Below are positions 25,453 through 34,341 of a DNA stretch of 64,000 nt, in pieces (within the stretch, counting starts at the first letter, position 1; each line of letters begins with the position of its first letter). Origin of the DNA: Comamonas_F sp047606565. Lineage in GTDB: Bacteria > Pseudomonadota > Gammaproteobacteria > Burkholderiales > Burkholderiaceae_C. The stretch is from assembly GCA_047606565.1 (NCBI GenBank), contig JASGEH010000122.1, positions 1 to 64,000 on the forward strand. Reading direction: 5' to 3'. The notes beneath the pieces were generated by a model. The model was not told where the DNA came from. It did no database searches and saw nothing but the letters and a program-made list of their open reading frames with translations. Both the position numbers and the translations under genes were made by a program.

Positions 25453-26625
25453 ATGGCCCACGCTTCCACCCTGGCCCTGCGGGGCGACCTGCCAGCGGCG
25501 GGCACCCGGACACCAGGTGCCCCCACACCGGCCGCGGCGCACGGCGCGGACGCCGCGCAGTCCCGGTCGGGCGCCGGCTCGGTCGCCTTCCGCGACCTCG
25601 CCAAGGTCTACCAGTCGTCCGCCGGCGCGGTGCCGGCGCTGCAGGACATCAGCCTCGACATTCCGGCCGGCAGCATCTTCGGCATCATCGGGCGCAGTGG
25701 CGCGGGCAAGTCCAGCCTGCTGCGCACCATCAACCGGCTGGAGGAACCCACCAGCGGCCAGGTGCTGGTCGATGGCATCGACATCGGCACGCTGGGCGAG
25801 GCCGACCTGGTGCGGCTGCGCCGGCGCATCGGCATGATCTTCCAGCACTTCAACCTGCTGTCGGCCAAGACCGTGTTCGACAACGTCGCGCTGCCGCTGC
25901 GCGTGGCCGGCACGCCGCGCCCCGAGATCGAGCGGCGCGTGAACGAGCTGCTCGCGCTGGTCGGCCTGCAGGACAAGCACAAGACTTATCCGAGCCGGCT
26001 GTCGGGCGGGCAGAAGCAGCGCGTGGGCATCGCCCGGGCGCTTGCCACCGGCCCCGAGATCCTGCTGTGCGACGAGGCCACCTCGGCGCTCGACCCCGAG
26101 ACCACGCAGTCCATCCTGGCGCTGCTGCGCGACATCAACCGCCGCCTGGGCATCACCGTCATCCTCATCACCCACGAGATGAGCGTGATCCGCGAGATCG
26201 CCGACCAGGTGCTGGTGCTGGAGCAGGGCCGCATCGCCGAGCTGGGCCCGGTCTGGCAGGTCTTCGGCTCGCCCCGGCACGACGCCACGCGCGCGCTGCT
26301 GGCGCCGCTGCAGCACGGCCTGCCCGACGACTTGCGCGCGCGCCTGCTGCCCGAGCCGCCCGCCGAGGGCGCCTTCGAGCGCATCGTGCAACTGGGCTAC
26401 AGCGGCGAGGGCGGGCTGGAGCCCGACTTCGCGCGCATCGTCCAGGCGCTGCCGGCCGGCGCGCGGCTGCTGCACGGCGGCGTTGACCGCATCCAGGGCC
26501 ATGCCCATGGGCGCCTGCTGCTGGCCATCGACGGCCGCCTGCCGCTGCCGGACTTCGCGGCGCTCACGCAAGGCCCGTCGGCCATCGCCCACCACATCGA
26601 CGTCATCGGCCATGTCCCTGTCTGA
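25453..26625 (+). CDS. metN: Methionine-type ABC transporter ATP-binding protein
   Basis: A 390-residue ATPase of the methionine uptake class. Walker A is GRSGAGKSS at residues 80-88, the Q-loop FQHFNLLS is near 130, the signature LSGGQKQRVGIARAL starts near 183, and Walker B is LLCDEATSALDPETT near 204. A C-terminal ferredoxin-like NIL domain, which senses methionine in known MetN, starts after about residue 290. About 42 unconserved Ala/Pro-rich residues precede the ATPase core. The ATG at 25453 has GAGGA nine bases upstream; an in-frame ATG at 25408 would overlap the preceding gene. It overlaps metI by 14 bases. Confidence 0.95.
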   Translation: MAHASTLALRGDLPAAGTRTPGAPTPAAAHGADAAQSRSGAGSVAFRDLAKVYQSSAGAVPALQDISLDIPAGSIFGIIGRSGAGKSSLLRTINRLEEPTSGQVLVDGIDIGTLGEADLVRLRRRIGMIFQHFNLLSAKTVFDNVALPLRVAGTPRPEIERRVNELLALVGLQDKHKTYPSRLSGGQKQRVGIARALATGPEILLCDEATSALDPETTQSILALLRDINRRLGITVILITHEMSVIREIADQVLVLEQGRIAELGPVWQVFGSPRHDATRALLAPLQHGLPDDLRARLLPEPPAEGAFERIVQLGYSGEGGLEPDFARIVQALPAGARLLHGGVDRIQGHAHGRLLLAIDGRLPLPDFAALTQGPSAIAHHIDVIGHVPV

Positions 26626-27283
26626 TTTCTCCCTCTCCATCCCCGCCGAGCGCTACTGGCAGGCGCTGTTCGACACGCTGACCATGGTCGGCGTCTCGGG
26701 CGCCATCGCCTTCGTGGCCGGTATTCCGCTGGCTGTGCTGCTCATCGTCACCGCGCCCGGCGGTTTCCTGGCCTCGCCGCGCCTCAACCGCGCCGTCGGC
26801 AGCGTGGTCAACGGCTTTCGCGCCACGCCCTTCATCGTGCTGCTGGTGGCGCTGATCCCCTTCACGCGGCTGGTCGCCGGCACCACCATCGGCGTCTGGG
26901 CCGCCATCGTGCCGTTGGCCATCAGCGCCACGCCGTTTTTCGCGCGCATCGCCGAAGTCAGCCTGCGCGAGGTCGACCACGGCCTGATCGAGGCCGCCCA
27001 GGCCATCGGCTGCAAGAAATGGCACATCGTGCGCCACGTCTACCTGCCCGAGGCGCTGCCCGGAATCGTCGGCGGCTTCACCATCACGCTGGTGGCGCTC
27101 ATCAGTTCCTCGGCCATGGCCGGCGCGGTCGGCGCCGGCGGCCTGGGCGACCTCGCCATCCGCTACGGCTACCAGCGTTTCGACACGCAGGTCATGCTGA
27201 TCGTCATCGCCGTGCTGATCGCGTTGGTCACCGTGGTGCAGACCACGGGCGATGCCTATGTGCGCTGGCTGCGCGCGCGCTGA
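26612..27283 (+). CDS. metI: Methionine-type ABC transporter permease
   Basis: A 223-residue permease with five hydrophobic helices, the normal MetI length. The EAA loop GLIEAAQAIGCKKWHIV and the stretch GAVGAGGLGDLAIRYGYQRF are diagnostic of MetI. Its ATG lies inside the end of metN, indicating coupling. As the only permease of its class in this operon it presumably serves all five MetQ-like binding proteins. Confidence 0.95.
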   Translation: MSLSDFSLSIPAERYWQALFDTLTMVGVSGAIAFVAGIPLAVLLIVTAPGGFLASPRLNRAVGSVVNGFRATPFIVLLVALIPFTRLVAGTTIGVWAAIVPLAISATPFFARIAEVSLREVDHGLIEAAQAIGCKKWHIVRHVYLPEALPGIVGGFTITLVALISSSAMAGAVGAGGLGDLAIRYGYQRFDTQVMLIVIAVLIALVTVVQTTGDAYVRWLRAR

Positions 27284-27297
27284 GGAGGCCGGATCCC

Positions 27298-28128
27298 ATG
27301 CGTTTTTCCACTGCCTTGCGCATCGCCGCCACCGGCCTCGCGCTGGTCGCCGCCGGTGCCTGGTCCCAGGCGCCCTTGCGCATCGGCGTCACCCCGGGTC
27401 CGCTGGCCGACTCCATCGAGGTCGCGGCCGGCCAGGCGCGCCAGCAGGGCCTGGAAGTCCAGGTGGTCGAGTTCACCGACTGGACCACGCCCAATGCTGC
27501 GCTGGCGGCCGGCGACCTCGACGCCAACTATTTCCAGCACCACGCCTTTCTCGACAACGCCATCCGGCAGCGGGGCTACACATTCCGCAGCATCGGCGTG
27601 GGCCTGCAAGGCAGCCTCGGGCTCTATTCCGCGCGCTACAAGCGGCTGGAAGACGTGCCCAGCGGCGCGCGCCTGGCGATTGCCGACGACCCCGCCAACC
27701 AGACCCGGGCACTGAGCTTTCTGCGCGACATCGGCCTGATCACGCTCAAGGTGCGCAATCCGCGCGCGATCTCGATCGATGACATCGCCAGCAACCCCCG
27801 CAATTTCAAGCTGGTGGAGATTCCCGGCCCGCAACTGGTGCGCTCGTTCGAGGACGTCGACCTCGAAGTCTCGCCGCCCAGCAGCTTCGTCACGGCGGGC
27901 CGCAAGGACGTCGCCAACGCCGCACTGCGCTACTCCCTGGATGACGACAGCTACTGGGCCATCCAGTTCGTGAGCCGGGCGGACAACGCGGCCGATCCGC
28001 GCCTGGCACAGTTCATCGCGATTTACCAGGCCTCGCCCGAGGTGCGCCAGCAACTGCACGCGTCTTACGGCAGCAACCGCAATTTCTACCGCCTGGCCTG
28101 GTTGGCGGCGCAGCCGCAGCGGCCATGA
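27298..28128 (+). CDS. MetQ/NlpA-family substrate-binding protein 3
   Basis: A 276-residue secreted binding protein with an ordinary Sec signal peptide ending near GAWSQA. The core segments are LRIGVTPGPLADSI, VEFTDWTTPNAAL and DANYFQHHAFL. A strong GAGGAGG ribosome site precedes the ATG, 14 bases after metI. It begins the first of two tandem cassettes in which a MetQ-like gene is followed by an LLM monooxygenase gene. Ligand specificity presumably matches the following enzyme. Confidence 0.92.
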   Translation: MRFSTALRIAATGLALVAAGAWSQAPLRIGVTPGPLADSIEVAAGQARQQGLEVQVVEFTDWTTPNAALAAGDLDANYFQHHAFLDNAIRQRGYTFRSIGVGLQGSLGLYSARYKRLEDVPSGARLAIADDPANQTRALSFLRDIGLITLKVRNPRAISIDDIASNPRNFKLVEIPGPQLVRSFEDVDLEVSPPSSFVTAGRKDVANAALRYSLDDDSYWAIQFVSRADNAADPRLAQFIAIYQASPEVRQQLHASYGSNRNFYRLAWLAAQPQRP

Positions 28129-28223
28129 GTCGCACCCGGCCGTGCCTCACGAAGTGCCTGCCATGGGCGGACGTCGCTTGAGCGTGGGGGCGTTCCGCCA
28201 GCCGCACGCCATGGAGTCTTGTG

Positions 28224-29636
28224 ATGAATCCGCCGATCGCCCGCCATCCCCTCATCCTCAACGCGTTCAGCATGAACAGCGTGGGGCATATCAACCACGG
28301 CCTGTGGACGCATCCGCGCGACCGGTCGAGCGAGTACACCACGCTGGAGTACTGGACCGACCTGGCCCGCGAACTGGAGCGGGGGCTGTTCGACGGGCTG
28401 TTCATCGCCGACATCATCGGCGCCTACGACACCTACCAGCACTCGGCCGACGTGACCTTGCGCGAGTCGGTGCAACTGCCGATCAACGATCCGACGCTGG
28501 TGGTGCCGGCCATGGCGGCCGTGACGCGGCATCTGGGCTTTGGCGTCACGGTCAACGTCTCTTACGAGCAGCCTTATCTGCTGGCCCGCCGGTTCTCGAC
28601 GCTGGACCACCTCACGCGCGGGCGCATCGGGTGGAACATCGTCACCGGCTACCTGGATTCGGCGGCACGGGCCATGGGGCAGGAGCGCCAGCTCGCGCAT
28701 GACGAGCGTTACGACCGCGCCGACGAGTTCATGGACGTGCTCTACCAGTTGTGGGAAAGCAGCTGGAGCGATGCCGCCGTGCTGCGCGACCGCGAGCGCC
28801 GCATCTATGCCGACCCCGGGCTGGTGCGGCCGGTGCATCACCGGGGCCGCTACTTCCAGGTCGATGGCTATCACCTGAGCGAGCCATCGCGCCAGCGCAC
28901 GCCGGTGCTGTTCCAGGCGGGCAGCTCGGGGCGCGGGCTGCAGTTCGCTGCGCGCCACGCGGAATGCGTGTTCATGGCGATCCAGGACAAGGCGGCCACG
29001 GCCGCGCTGGTGCGGCAACTGCGCGCACAAGCCGTGCAGGCCGGGCGCCAGCCGCAAGACATCAAGGTCTTGGTCGGCATCACGCCGGTGGTGGGGCGAA
29101 CGCCGCAGCAGGCCCGGGAAAAGTACCAGGAGTACTGCCGCCACGCGAGCCCCGAGGCGGCACTGACGCACCTGTCCGCGACGGCCGGCATCGACTTTTT
29201 CGAGTACCGGCGGGATACGCCGCTGCTGCAACAGCACAAGAGCAATGGCATTGAAAACAGCATCCAGCGCCTGGCCAACGGCCGCGAGGGCTACACGCTG
29301 GGGCATTTGCTGGACGAGCTGTCCCTGGGCGGGCGCTACGCCACGATCGTCGGAGACGCCAGGCAGGTCGCCGACGAGATGCAGTCCTGGGTCGACGAGG
29401 CCGGTGTGGACGGTTTCAACATCGCGCGCACCGTGGTGCCGGAGAGCTTCGTCGATTTCATCGATCTGGTGGTGCCTGAACTGCAAGCGCGTGGCCTGCA
29501 CAAGACCGCCTATGCGCAGGGCAGCCTGCGCCACAAGCTGTTCGGCCAGGGCGACCACCTGCCGCCGCAGCATCGCGCGGCGGCTTTCCCGCCGCCGGCC
29601 GCATCGCCATCCGAAGCATTGAAGGGCACACCATGA
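28224..29636 (+). CDS. LLM-class flavin-dependent monooxygenase (NtaA/DszA type)
   Basis: A 470-residue FMNH2-dependent monooxygenase of the NtaA/SnaA/DszA/DmoA group. It shows NAFSMNSVGHINHGLWTHP at the start, TRGRIGWNIVTGYLDS in the middle and VDGFNIARTVVPESF near the end. In known members it oxidises and cleaves C-S or C-N bonds. GGAG seven bases before the ATG at 28224 favours it over the adjacent GTG at 28221. Its stop overlaps the next MetQ-like start (ATGA). The coupling with MetQ-like binding proteins suggests the imported ligand is its substrate, possibly a sulfone, sulfonate or thioether derivative; this is inference. Confidence 0.92.
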   Translation: MNPPIARHPLILNAFSMNSVGHINHGLWTHPRDRSSEYTTLEYWTDLARELERGLFDGLFIADIIGAYDTYQHSADVTLRESVQLPINDPTLVVPAMAAVTRHLGFGVTVNVSYEQPYLLARRFSTLDHLTRGRIGWNIVTGYLDSAARAMGQERQLAHDERYDRADEFMDVLYQLWESSWSDAAVLRDRERRIYADPGLVRPVHHRGRYFQVDGYHLSEPSRQRTPVLFQAGSSGRGLQFAARHAECVFMAIQDKAATAALVRQLRAQAVQAGRQPQDIKVLVGITPVVGRTPQQAREKYQEYCRHASPEAALTHLSATAGIDFFEYRRDTPLLQQHKSNGIENSIQRLANGREGYTLGHLLDELSLGGRYATIVGDARQVADEMQSWVDEAGVDGFNIARTVVPESFVDFIDLVVPELQARGLHKTAYAQGSLRHKLFGQGDHLPPQHRAAAFPPPAASPSEALKGTP

Positions 29637-30457
29637 GTCATCCACGTTTTCCGAAGAAATTCGCGGCTTTCGTTGCCGTTGCGCTGCTGGCCGGCTCGGC
29701 GCTGGCGGCCCCGCTCAAGATTGGTGTCGTGCCGGGCATCTTCGCCGATTCGGTCGAGGTGGCCGCACAGGAGGCCCGCAAGCAGGGGCTGGAGGTGCAG
29801 GTCGTCGAGTTCACCGACTGGGCCACGCCCAACGTCGCGCTCAACGCGGGCGACATCGATCTGAACTACTACCAGAACAGCAACTACCTGGCCAATGCGG
29901 TACGCGACACGGGTTTCCCGCTGACCAGTGTGCAGGCGGGCATCCTGTCGTATCTGGGGCTGTACTCGCTCAAGTACAAATCCCTGGACGATCTCCCCAC
30001 GGGCGCCAGGGTCGCGATTGGCAACGATGCCGTCAACCTAGGCCGTGGGCTGCGGCTGGTGCAGGCGGCGGGCCTGATCAAACTGCGCCCGGACACCGGC
30101 CTGCTCGGCACGACCCGCGACATCGTCGAGAACCCGAAGAAGCTGCAGTTCGTCGAAGTCGAAGGCCCGCAACTCGTGCGCATCACACCCGACGTCGATC
30201 TGGCCGTGGGCTACCCGTACTTCATCCTGGCATCCAAAGCTTTCGATGCCACTCAGGCACTGGCGTTGACCAGCTACGAGGACGATTCCTGGGCCATCCA
30301 GTTCGTCGCCCGCACCGACAAGGCGGCCGATCCGCGAATCGCCAAGTTTCTTGATGTCTACAAGACGGCGCCCACGGTGCGCAGTGCCATCGATCGCTTC
30401 TATCAGGGCGAGCCCAAGCTCTACCGCCTCACCTGGCTGAGGAAGTCGGCACCATGA
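29633..30457 (+). CDS. MetQ/NlpA-family substrate-binding protein 4
   Basis: A 274-residue secreted binding protein. The signal peptide ends near SALAA and is followed by LKIGVVPGIFADSV, VEFTDWATPNVAL and DLNYYQNSNYL. The usual FQH after the DxNY segment is replaced by YQN, hinting at altered ligand binding. It overlaps both neighbours by four bases (ATGA junctions) and starts the second MetQ-LLM cassette. It is most like paralogue 1 in its FVEVEGPQLVRIT region. Confidence 0.92.
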   Translation: MSHPRFPKKFAAFVAVALLAGSALAAPLKIGVVPGIFADSVEVAAQEARKQGLEVQVVEFTDWATPNVALNAGDIDLNYYQNSNYLANAVRDTGFPLTSVQAGILSYLGLYSLKYKSLDDLPTGARVAIGNDAVNLGRGLRLVQAAGLIKLRPDTGLLGTTRDIVENPKKLQFVEVEGPQLVRITPDVDLAVGYPYFILASKAFDATQALALTSYEDDSWAIQFVARTDKAADPRIAKFLDVYKTAPTVRSAIDRFYQGEPKLYRLTWLRKSAP

Positions 30458-31815
30458 GCAGCAAGTCCCGGTACATCCACGTCAACGCGTTCAACATGAA
30501 CTGCGTCGGCCATATCCACCATGGCCTGTGGACGCATCCGCGCGATCGCTCGACCGAATACCACACGCTCAAATACTGGACGGACATCGCGCAGATCCTG
30601 GAAAAAGGCCTGTTCGACAGCCTGTTTCTGGCCGACGTGATCGGCTACTACGACGTCTACGGCCAGAGCGTGGACGTGACGCTGCGCGAGGCCGTGCAAC
30701 TGCCGGCCAACAACCCGTGGCTGCTGGTTTCGGCGATGGCGGCGGTGACCCGGAACCTGGGCTTCGGGGTGACCGCGACCATCGGCGCGGAGAACCCCTA
30801 TACCTTTGCCCGCAACGTCACCACGCTCGACCAGCTCAGCCAGGGGCGCATCGGTTGGAACATCGTCACGGGCTATGTCGACAGCGGCGCGCGTGGCCTG
30901 GGTCAAGACGGCTTGAGCGCACACGACGCCCGCTATGACCGGGCCGATGATTTCCTGGAACTGGCCTACAAGCTGTGGGAGGGCAGTTGGGAGGACGATG
31001 CCGTCGTCGCCGACAAGGCGCGCCGCATCCATGCCGACCCGGCCAAGGTCCATGTCATCGCGCACGAAGGGCCTTATTACCGCTCGCAGGCCATCCACAT
31101 GAGCGCGCCGTCGCCGCAGCGCACGCCGCTGCTGTTCCAGGCCGGGGCCTCCGAGCGCGGCCAGCGCTTCGCCGCGCGGCATGCCGAAGGCGTGTTCATC
31201 GGCGCGCCCGACCCGGCCGCCGCGCGCGCCATCTCGCGCCGCCTGCGGCAGGCCGTGGTGGACGCCGGGCGCAGGCCCGACGACATCAAGATCTATGCCG
31301 GCATCTCGGTGGTGCCGGGCCGCACCGAGGCCGAGGCGCGTGACAAATACGCCGAATACCTGTCCCACGCCAGCGTCGAGGGCGGTCTGGCGCATTTCGC
31401 GGCCAGCACCGGGGTCGACTTCGCGCGCCATGGGCCCGATGAACCCATCGCCTATGGCCAGGGCAATGCCATCCAGTCGGCGGTGGCGGCCGCGCGCCAG
31501 CAGGGCTGGACCACGCGTGCGCAGTTGCAGGAGAAATTCACTTCGGGCAGCCGCCACCAGCCCATCGTCGGGGATGCCCGCCAGGTGGCCGATGCGCTCG
31601 AGCGCTGGATCGACGAGGGTGAGATCGACGGCTTCAATCTCGCGCGGCTGGTGGTTCCCGAGAGCTGGGCGGATTTCGCCGACATCGTCGTGCCCGAGCT
31701 GCAGAACCGAGGCCGCTACAAGACCGCCTACGGCGAGGGCAGCCTGCGCCAGCAACTGTTCGCCCGCGGCGACCGGCTGCCGCCGCAGCATCCCGCCGCC
31801 CAGTGGCGCCGGTGA
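30454..31815 (+). CDS. LLM-class flavin-dependent monooxygenase (NtaA/DszA type)
   Basis: A 453-residue paralogue of the enzyme at 28224-29636. Both share the NAF-MN-VGHI-HGLWTHPRDRS start and the GRIGWNIVTGY segment, and both end in GSLR followed by a DRLPPQH/DHLPPQH motif. FMNH2-dependent oxidative C-S or C-N cleavage is the family role. Its ATG overlaps the preceding MetQ-like stop. A 99-base gap without a clear promoter follows before ssuD. The tandem repeat of binding protein plus enzyme suggests two related but distinct substrates. Confidence 0.92.
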   Translation: MSSKSRYIHVNAFNMNCVGHIHHGLWTHPRDRSTEYHTLKYWTDIAQILEKGLFDSLFLADVIGYYDVYGQSVDVTLREAVQLPANNPWLLVSAMAAVTRNLGFGVTATIGAENPYTFARNVTTLDQLSQGRIGWNIVTGYVDSGARGLGQDGLSAHDARYDRADDFLELAYKLWEGSWEDDAVVADKARRIHADPAKVHVIAHEGPYYRSQAIHMSAPSPQRTPLLFQAGASERGQRFAARHAEGVFIGAPDPAAARAISRRLRQAVVDAGRRPDDIKIYAGISVVPGRTEAEARDKYAEYLSHASVEGGLAHFAASTGVDFARHGPDEPIAYGQGNAIQSAVAAARQQGWTTRAQLQEKFTSGSRHQPIVGDARQVADALERWIDEGEIDGFNLARLVVPESWADFADIVVPELQNRGRYKTAYGEGSLRQQLFARGDRLPPQHPAAQWRR

Positions 31816-31914
31816 GCGCACAGGCGGCAAGCCCCGATCATTTTCCGAACCAAGCCATGCAACAGGCCGCCCCCTTGCCAGACGCCTTCCGAAATCCCTC
31901 CCCAAGGAAACCCC

Positions 31915-33045
31915 ATGAGCCCTGACATCTTCTGGTTCCTGCCCACCTCGGGTGACACCCGCTACCTGGGCAAGTCCGACTTCGGCCGCAAGCCCACCAT
32001 CGAGTACCTGCGCAGCATCGCCACCACCAGCGAGAACCTGGGCTACGACGGCCTGCTGATTCCCACCGGCAGTTCCTGTCTCGACCCCTGGGTGGTGGCC
32101 TCCAGCCTGGTGCCGGTGACCACGCGCATCAAGCTGCTGGTGGCGCTGCGCACCTCGTTGGGGGCGCCGGTGTCCTCGGCGCGGCAGGCCGCCACGCTGG
32201 ACGCCGCGCTGCATGGGCGGCTGCTGCTCAACGTGGTGCCGGGCGGCGACGCGGTCGAGCTGGAGGCTGACGGCATCTTTCTCGACCACGACGCGCGCTA
32301 TGCCAATGCCGATGAGTTCCTGAGCATCTGGCGCCGGCTGCTGCAGGGCGAGACGGTCAACCACGACGGCCGCTTCTACAAGGTGCGCGACGCCAAGAAT
32401 TTCTTTCCACCGGTGCAAAAACCCTATCCGCCGCTGTACTTCGGCGGCTCGTCGGAGGCGGCGCACGAACTGGCGGCCAAGCAGGTCGATGCCTACCTGA
32501 CCTGGGGCGAGCCGCCCGCGGCCGTGGCCCAGAAGTTCGCCGACATCCGCCAGCGCGCCGCCCGCCACGGCCGCACGGTGCGGTTGGGCGTGCGGCTGCA
32601 CGTCATCGTGCGCGAGACCAACGAAGAAGCCTGGGCCGATGCCGAGCGCCTCATCAGCCACCTGAGCGACGAGGACATCGCGCGCGCCCAGCAGAACTAC
32701 GCGCGCATGGACTCGGTCGGCCAGGCCCGCATGGCCGCGCTGCACGGCGGCCGCCGCGACCAGCTGGAGGTCGCGCCCAACCTGTGGGCCGGCGTCGGCC
32801 TGGTGCGCGGCGGTGCCGGCACATCGCTGGTGGGCGACGCGCAGACCGTCGCCGCGCGCCTGCAGGAGTACGCCGACCTGGGCGCCGACACCTTCGTGCT
32901 CTCGGGCTACCCGCACCTGGAGGAATCGATCCGCTTCGCCGAGCTGGTCTTTCCGCTGCTGGGCAAGCAGGCCGTGACCGACCGCGAATCGGCCCAGACC
33001 GGCGGCGCCTTCGACGTGCGCGCCGTGGCGCAGGGCAAGAACTGA
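31915..33045 (+). CDS. ssuD: Alkanesulfonate monooxygenase
   Basis: A 376-residue LLM enzyme closely resembling SsuD, which uses FMNH2 and O2 to convert alkanesulfonates to aldehydes and sulfite. Nearly diagnostic stretches are FWFLPTSGDTRYLG, LLIPTGSSCLDPWVVA, PPLYFGGSSEAAHELA, LHVIVRETNEEAW and NLWAGVGLVRGGAG. AAGGAA precedes the ATG. The usual partner reductase SsuE is not encoded anywhere in the window, and the usual SsuABC importer is not adjacent; the gene is embedded in the MetQ/MetNI cluster instead. Sulfonate desulfonation is a confident family inference; the preferred substrate is not known. Confidence 0.95.
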   Translation: MSPDIFWFLPTSGDTRYLGKSDFGRKPTIEYLRSIATTSENLGYDGLLIPTGSSCLDPWVVASSLVPVTTRIKLLVALRTSLGAPVSSARQAATLDAALHGRLLLNVVPGGDAVELEADGIFLDHDARYANADEFLSIWRRLLQGETVNHDGRFYKVRDAKNFFPPVQKPYPPLYFGGSSEAAHELAAKQVDAYLTWGEPPAAVAQKFADIRQRAARHGRTVRLGVRLHVIVRETNEEAWADAERLISHLSDEDIARAQQNYARMDSVGQARMAALHGGRRDQLEVAPNLWAGVGLVRGGAGTSLVGDAQTVAARLQEYADLGADTFVLSGYPHLEESIRFAELVFPLLGKQAVTDRESAQTGGAFDVRAVAQGKN

Positions 33046-33070
33046 GGCTCCATCCACCGAGGACAAAACC

Positions 33071-34321
33071 ATGACACAACAGCAGCAAATCACGCAAGGC
33101 TGGGGCGAAGGCCCGAGCGACCGCTACGAAGCCCTGGCCGGGCGCTTCCGGCCCCTGTTCACGGAGATCCGCGCCGGTGCCGTCGAGCGCGAGCTGCAGC
33201 GCCGCCTGCCGCACGCCGAGATCCGCCGGCTGGCCGCCGCCGGCCTGACCGCCGTGCGCGTGCCCACCGAATTTGGCGGCGCGGGCGCCAGCCTGCCCGA
33301 GCTGTTCAACCTGCTCACCGAGCTGGGCGAGGCCGATTCCAACCTCGCGCAGTCCATCCGCGCGCACCTGGGCTTTGTCGAGGTCGTGCTCAACTCGCGG
33401 CGCAGCGCCTGGCGCGAGACCTGGCTGCGCCGGCTGGCCGCAGGCGAACTGGTCGGCCCCGGGCGCGGCGAGACCGGCGAGGTGAAGCAGGGCGCGCTGC
33501 AGACGCGGCTGTACCAGCGCGACGGCCAGTGGTATCTGGACGGGCGCAAGTTCTATTCCACCGGCCTGCTGTATGCCGACTGGGCCGACGTCGGCGCCAC
33601 CGGCGAGGACGGCAAGTCCTACGCCGTGCTGGTGCGCCGAAGCGCCGAGGGCGTGCAGCCGATCGACGACTGGAACGGCTTCGGCCAGCGGCTGACGGCC
33701 AGCGGCACCACGGTCTACCGCCAGGTCAAGGTCGACGCCAGCGAGATCCGCCCCGACGAGGAGAAATTCCCGTACTCGCAGGCCTTCTTCCAACTGGTGC
33801 ACCTGGCTACCATCGCCGGCATCGGCCGCGCCGTCAGCGGCGAGACCGCCGAGCTGGTGCGCGAGCGCAAGCGCAGCTTCAGCAACGGCAACGCCGAGCG
33901 GGTGCGCCACGACGCGCAGATCCTGGAAGTCGTGGGCCGTCTGCGCGCGGCAGCCTATGGCGCCGGCGCCATCGTGCAGCACACCGCGCGCGCCCTCGAA
34001 CGCGCCTGGGCCGCCAGCCAGAGCGGCGACGCCGCCGCCACCGAAGCCGCCCGCGCGCTGGCCGACCTGGAGATCGCGCAGTCGCAGTCCTTGGTCATCG
34101 AGCTGATCCTGCAGTCGTCCTCGCACCTGTTCGACGCGCTCGGCGCCTCCTCCACGCTCGCGCCCAACGGCCTGGACCGCTTCTGGCGCAACGTGCGCAC
34201 CCTGGCCACCCACAACCCGCGCATCTACAAGGACCGCATCGCCGGCGACTTCGCCGTCAACGGCACGCCGGCGCCGGCGCAGTGGAAGATTGGTCTGGCG
34301 GCCGACGGCGACCCTCAGTAA
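33071..34321 (+). CDS. SfnB/DszC-like acyl-CoA dehydrogenase-fold flavoprotein
   Basis: A 416-residue flavoprotein with the acyl-CoA dehydrogenase fold. Characteristic stretches are VPTEFGGAGASLPELF, DGRKFYSTGLLYADW, DDWNGFGQRLTASG and the C-terminal RNVRTLATHNPRIYKDR. These match the SfnB sulfur-acquisition and DszC sulfur-oxidising groups, which use reduced flavin and O2 as monooxygenases instead of dehydrogenating acyl-CoAs. GAGGA lies before the ATG. It sits between ssuD and a MetQ-like gene and has a paralogue at 54370-55605. S-oxygenation of the substrate later cleaved by an LLM enzyme is a plausible role. Confidence 0.9.
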   Translation: MTQQQQITQGWGEGPSDRYEALAGRFRPLFTEIRAGAVERELQRRLPHAEIRRLAAAGLTAVRVPTEFGGAGASLPELFNLLTELGEADSNLAQSIRAHLGFVEVVLNSRRSAWRETWLRRLAAGELVGPGRGETGEVKQGALQTRLYQRDGQWYLDGRKFYSTGLLYADWADVGATGEDGKSYAVLVRRSAEGVQPIDDWNGFGQRLTASGTTVYRQVKVDASEIRPDEEKFPYSQAFFQLVHLATIAGIGRAVSGETAELVRERKRSFSNGNAERVRHDAQILEVVGRLRAAAYGAGAIVQHTARALERAWAASQSGDAAATEAARALADLEIAQSQSLVIELILQSSSHLFDALGASSTLAPNGLDRFWRNVRTLATHNPRIYKDRIAGDFAVNGTPAPAQWKIGLAADGDPQ

Positions 34322-34341
34322 AGCGGCAGGAGATCCATCTC

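Noticed and set aside
30421..33093. An 890-codon open frame on the minus strand across the MetQ-LLM region
   Set aside because: It runs opposite three well-supported genes with family motifs, and its composition is that of a shadow frame.
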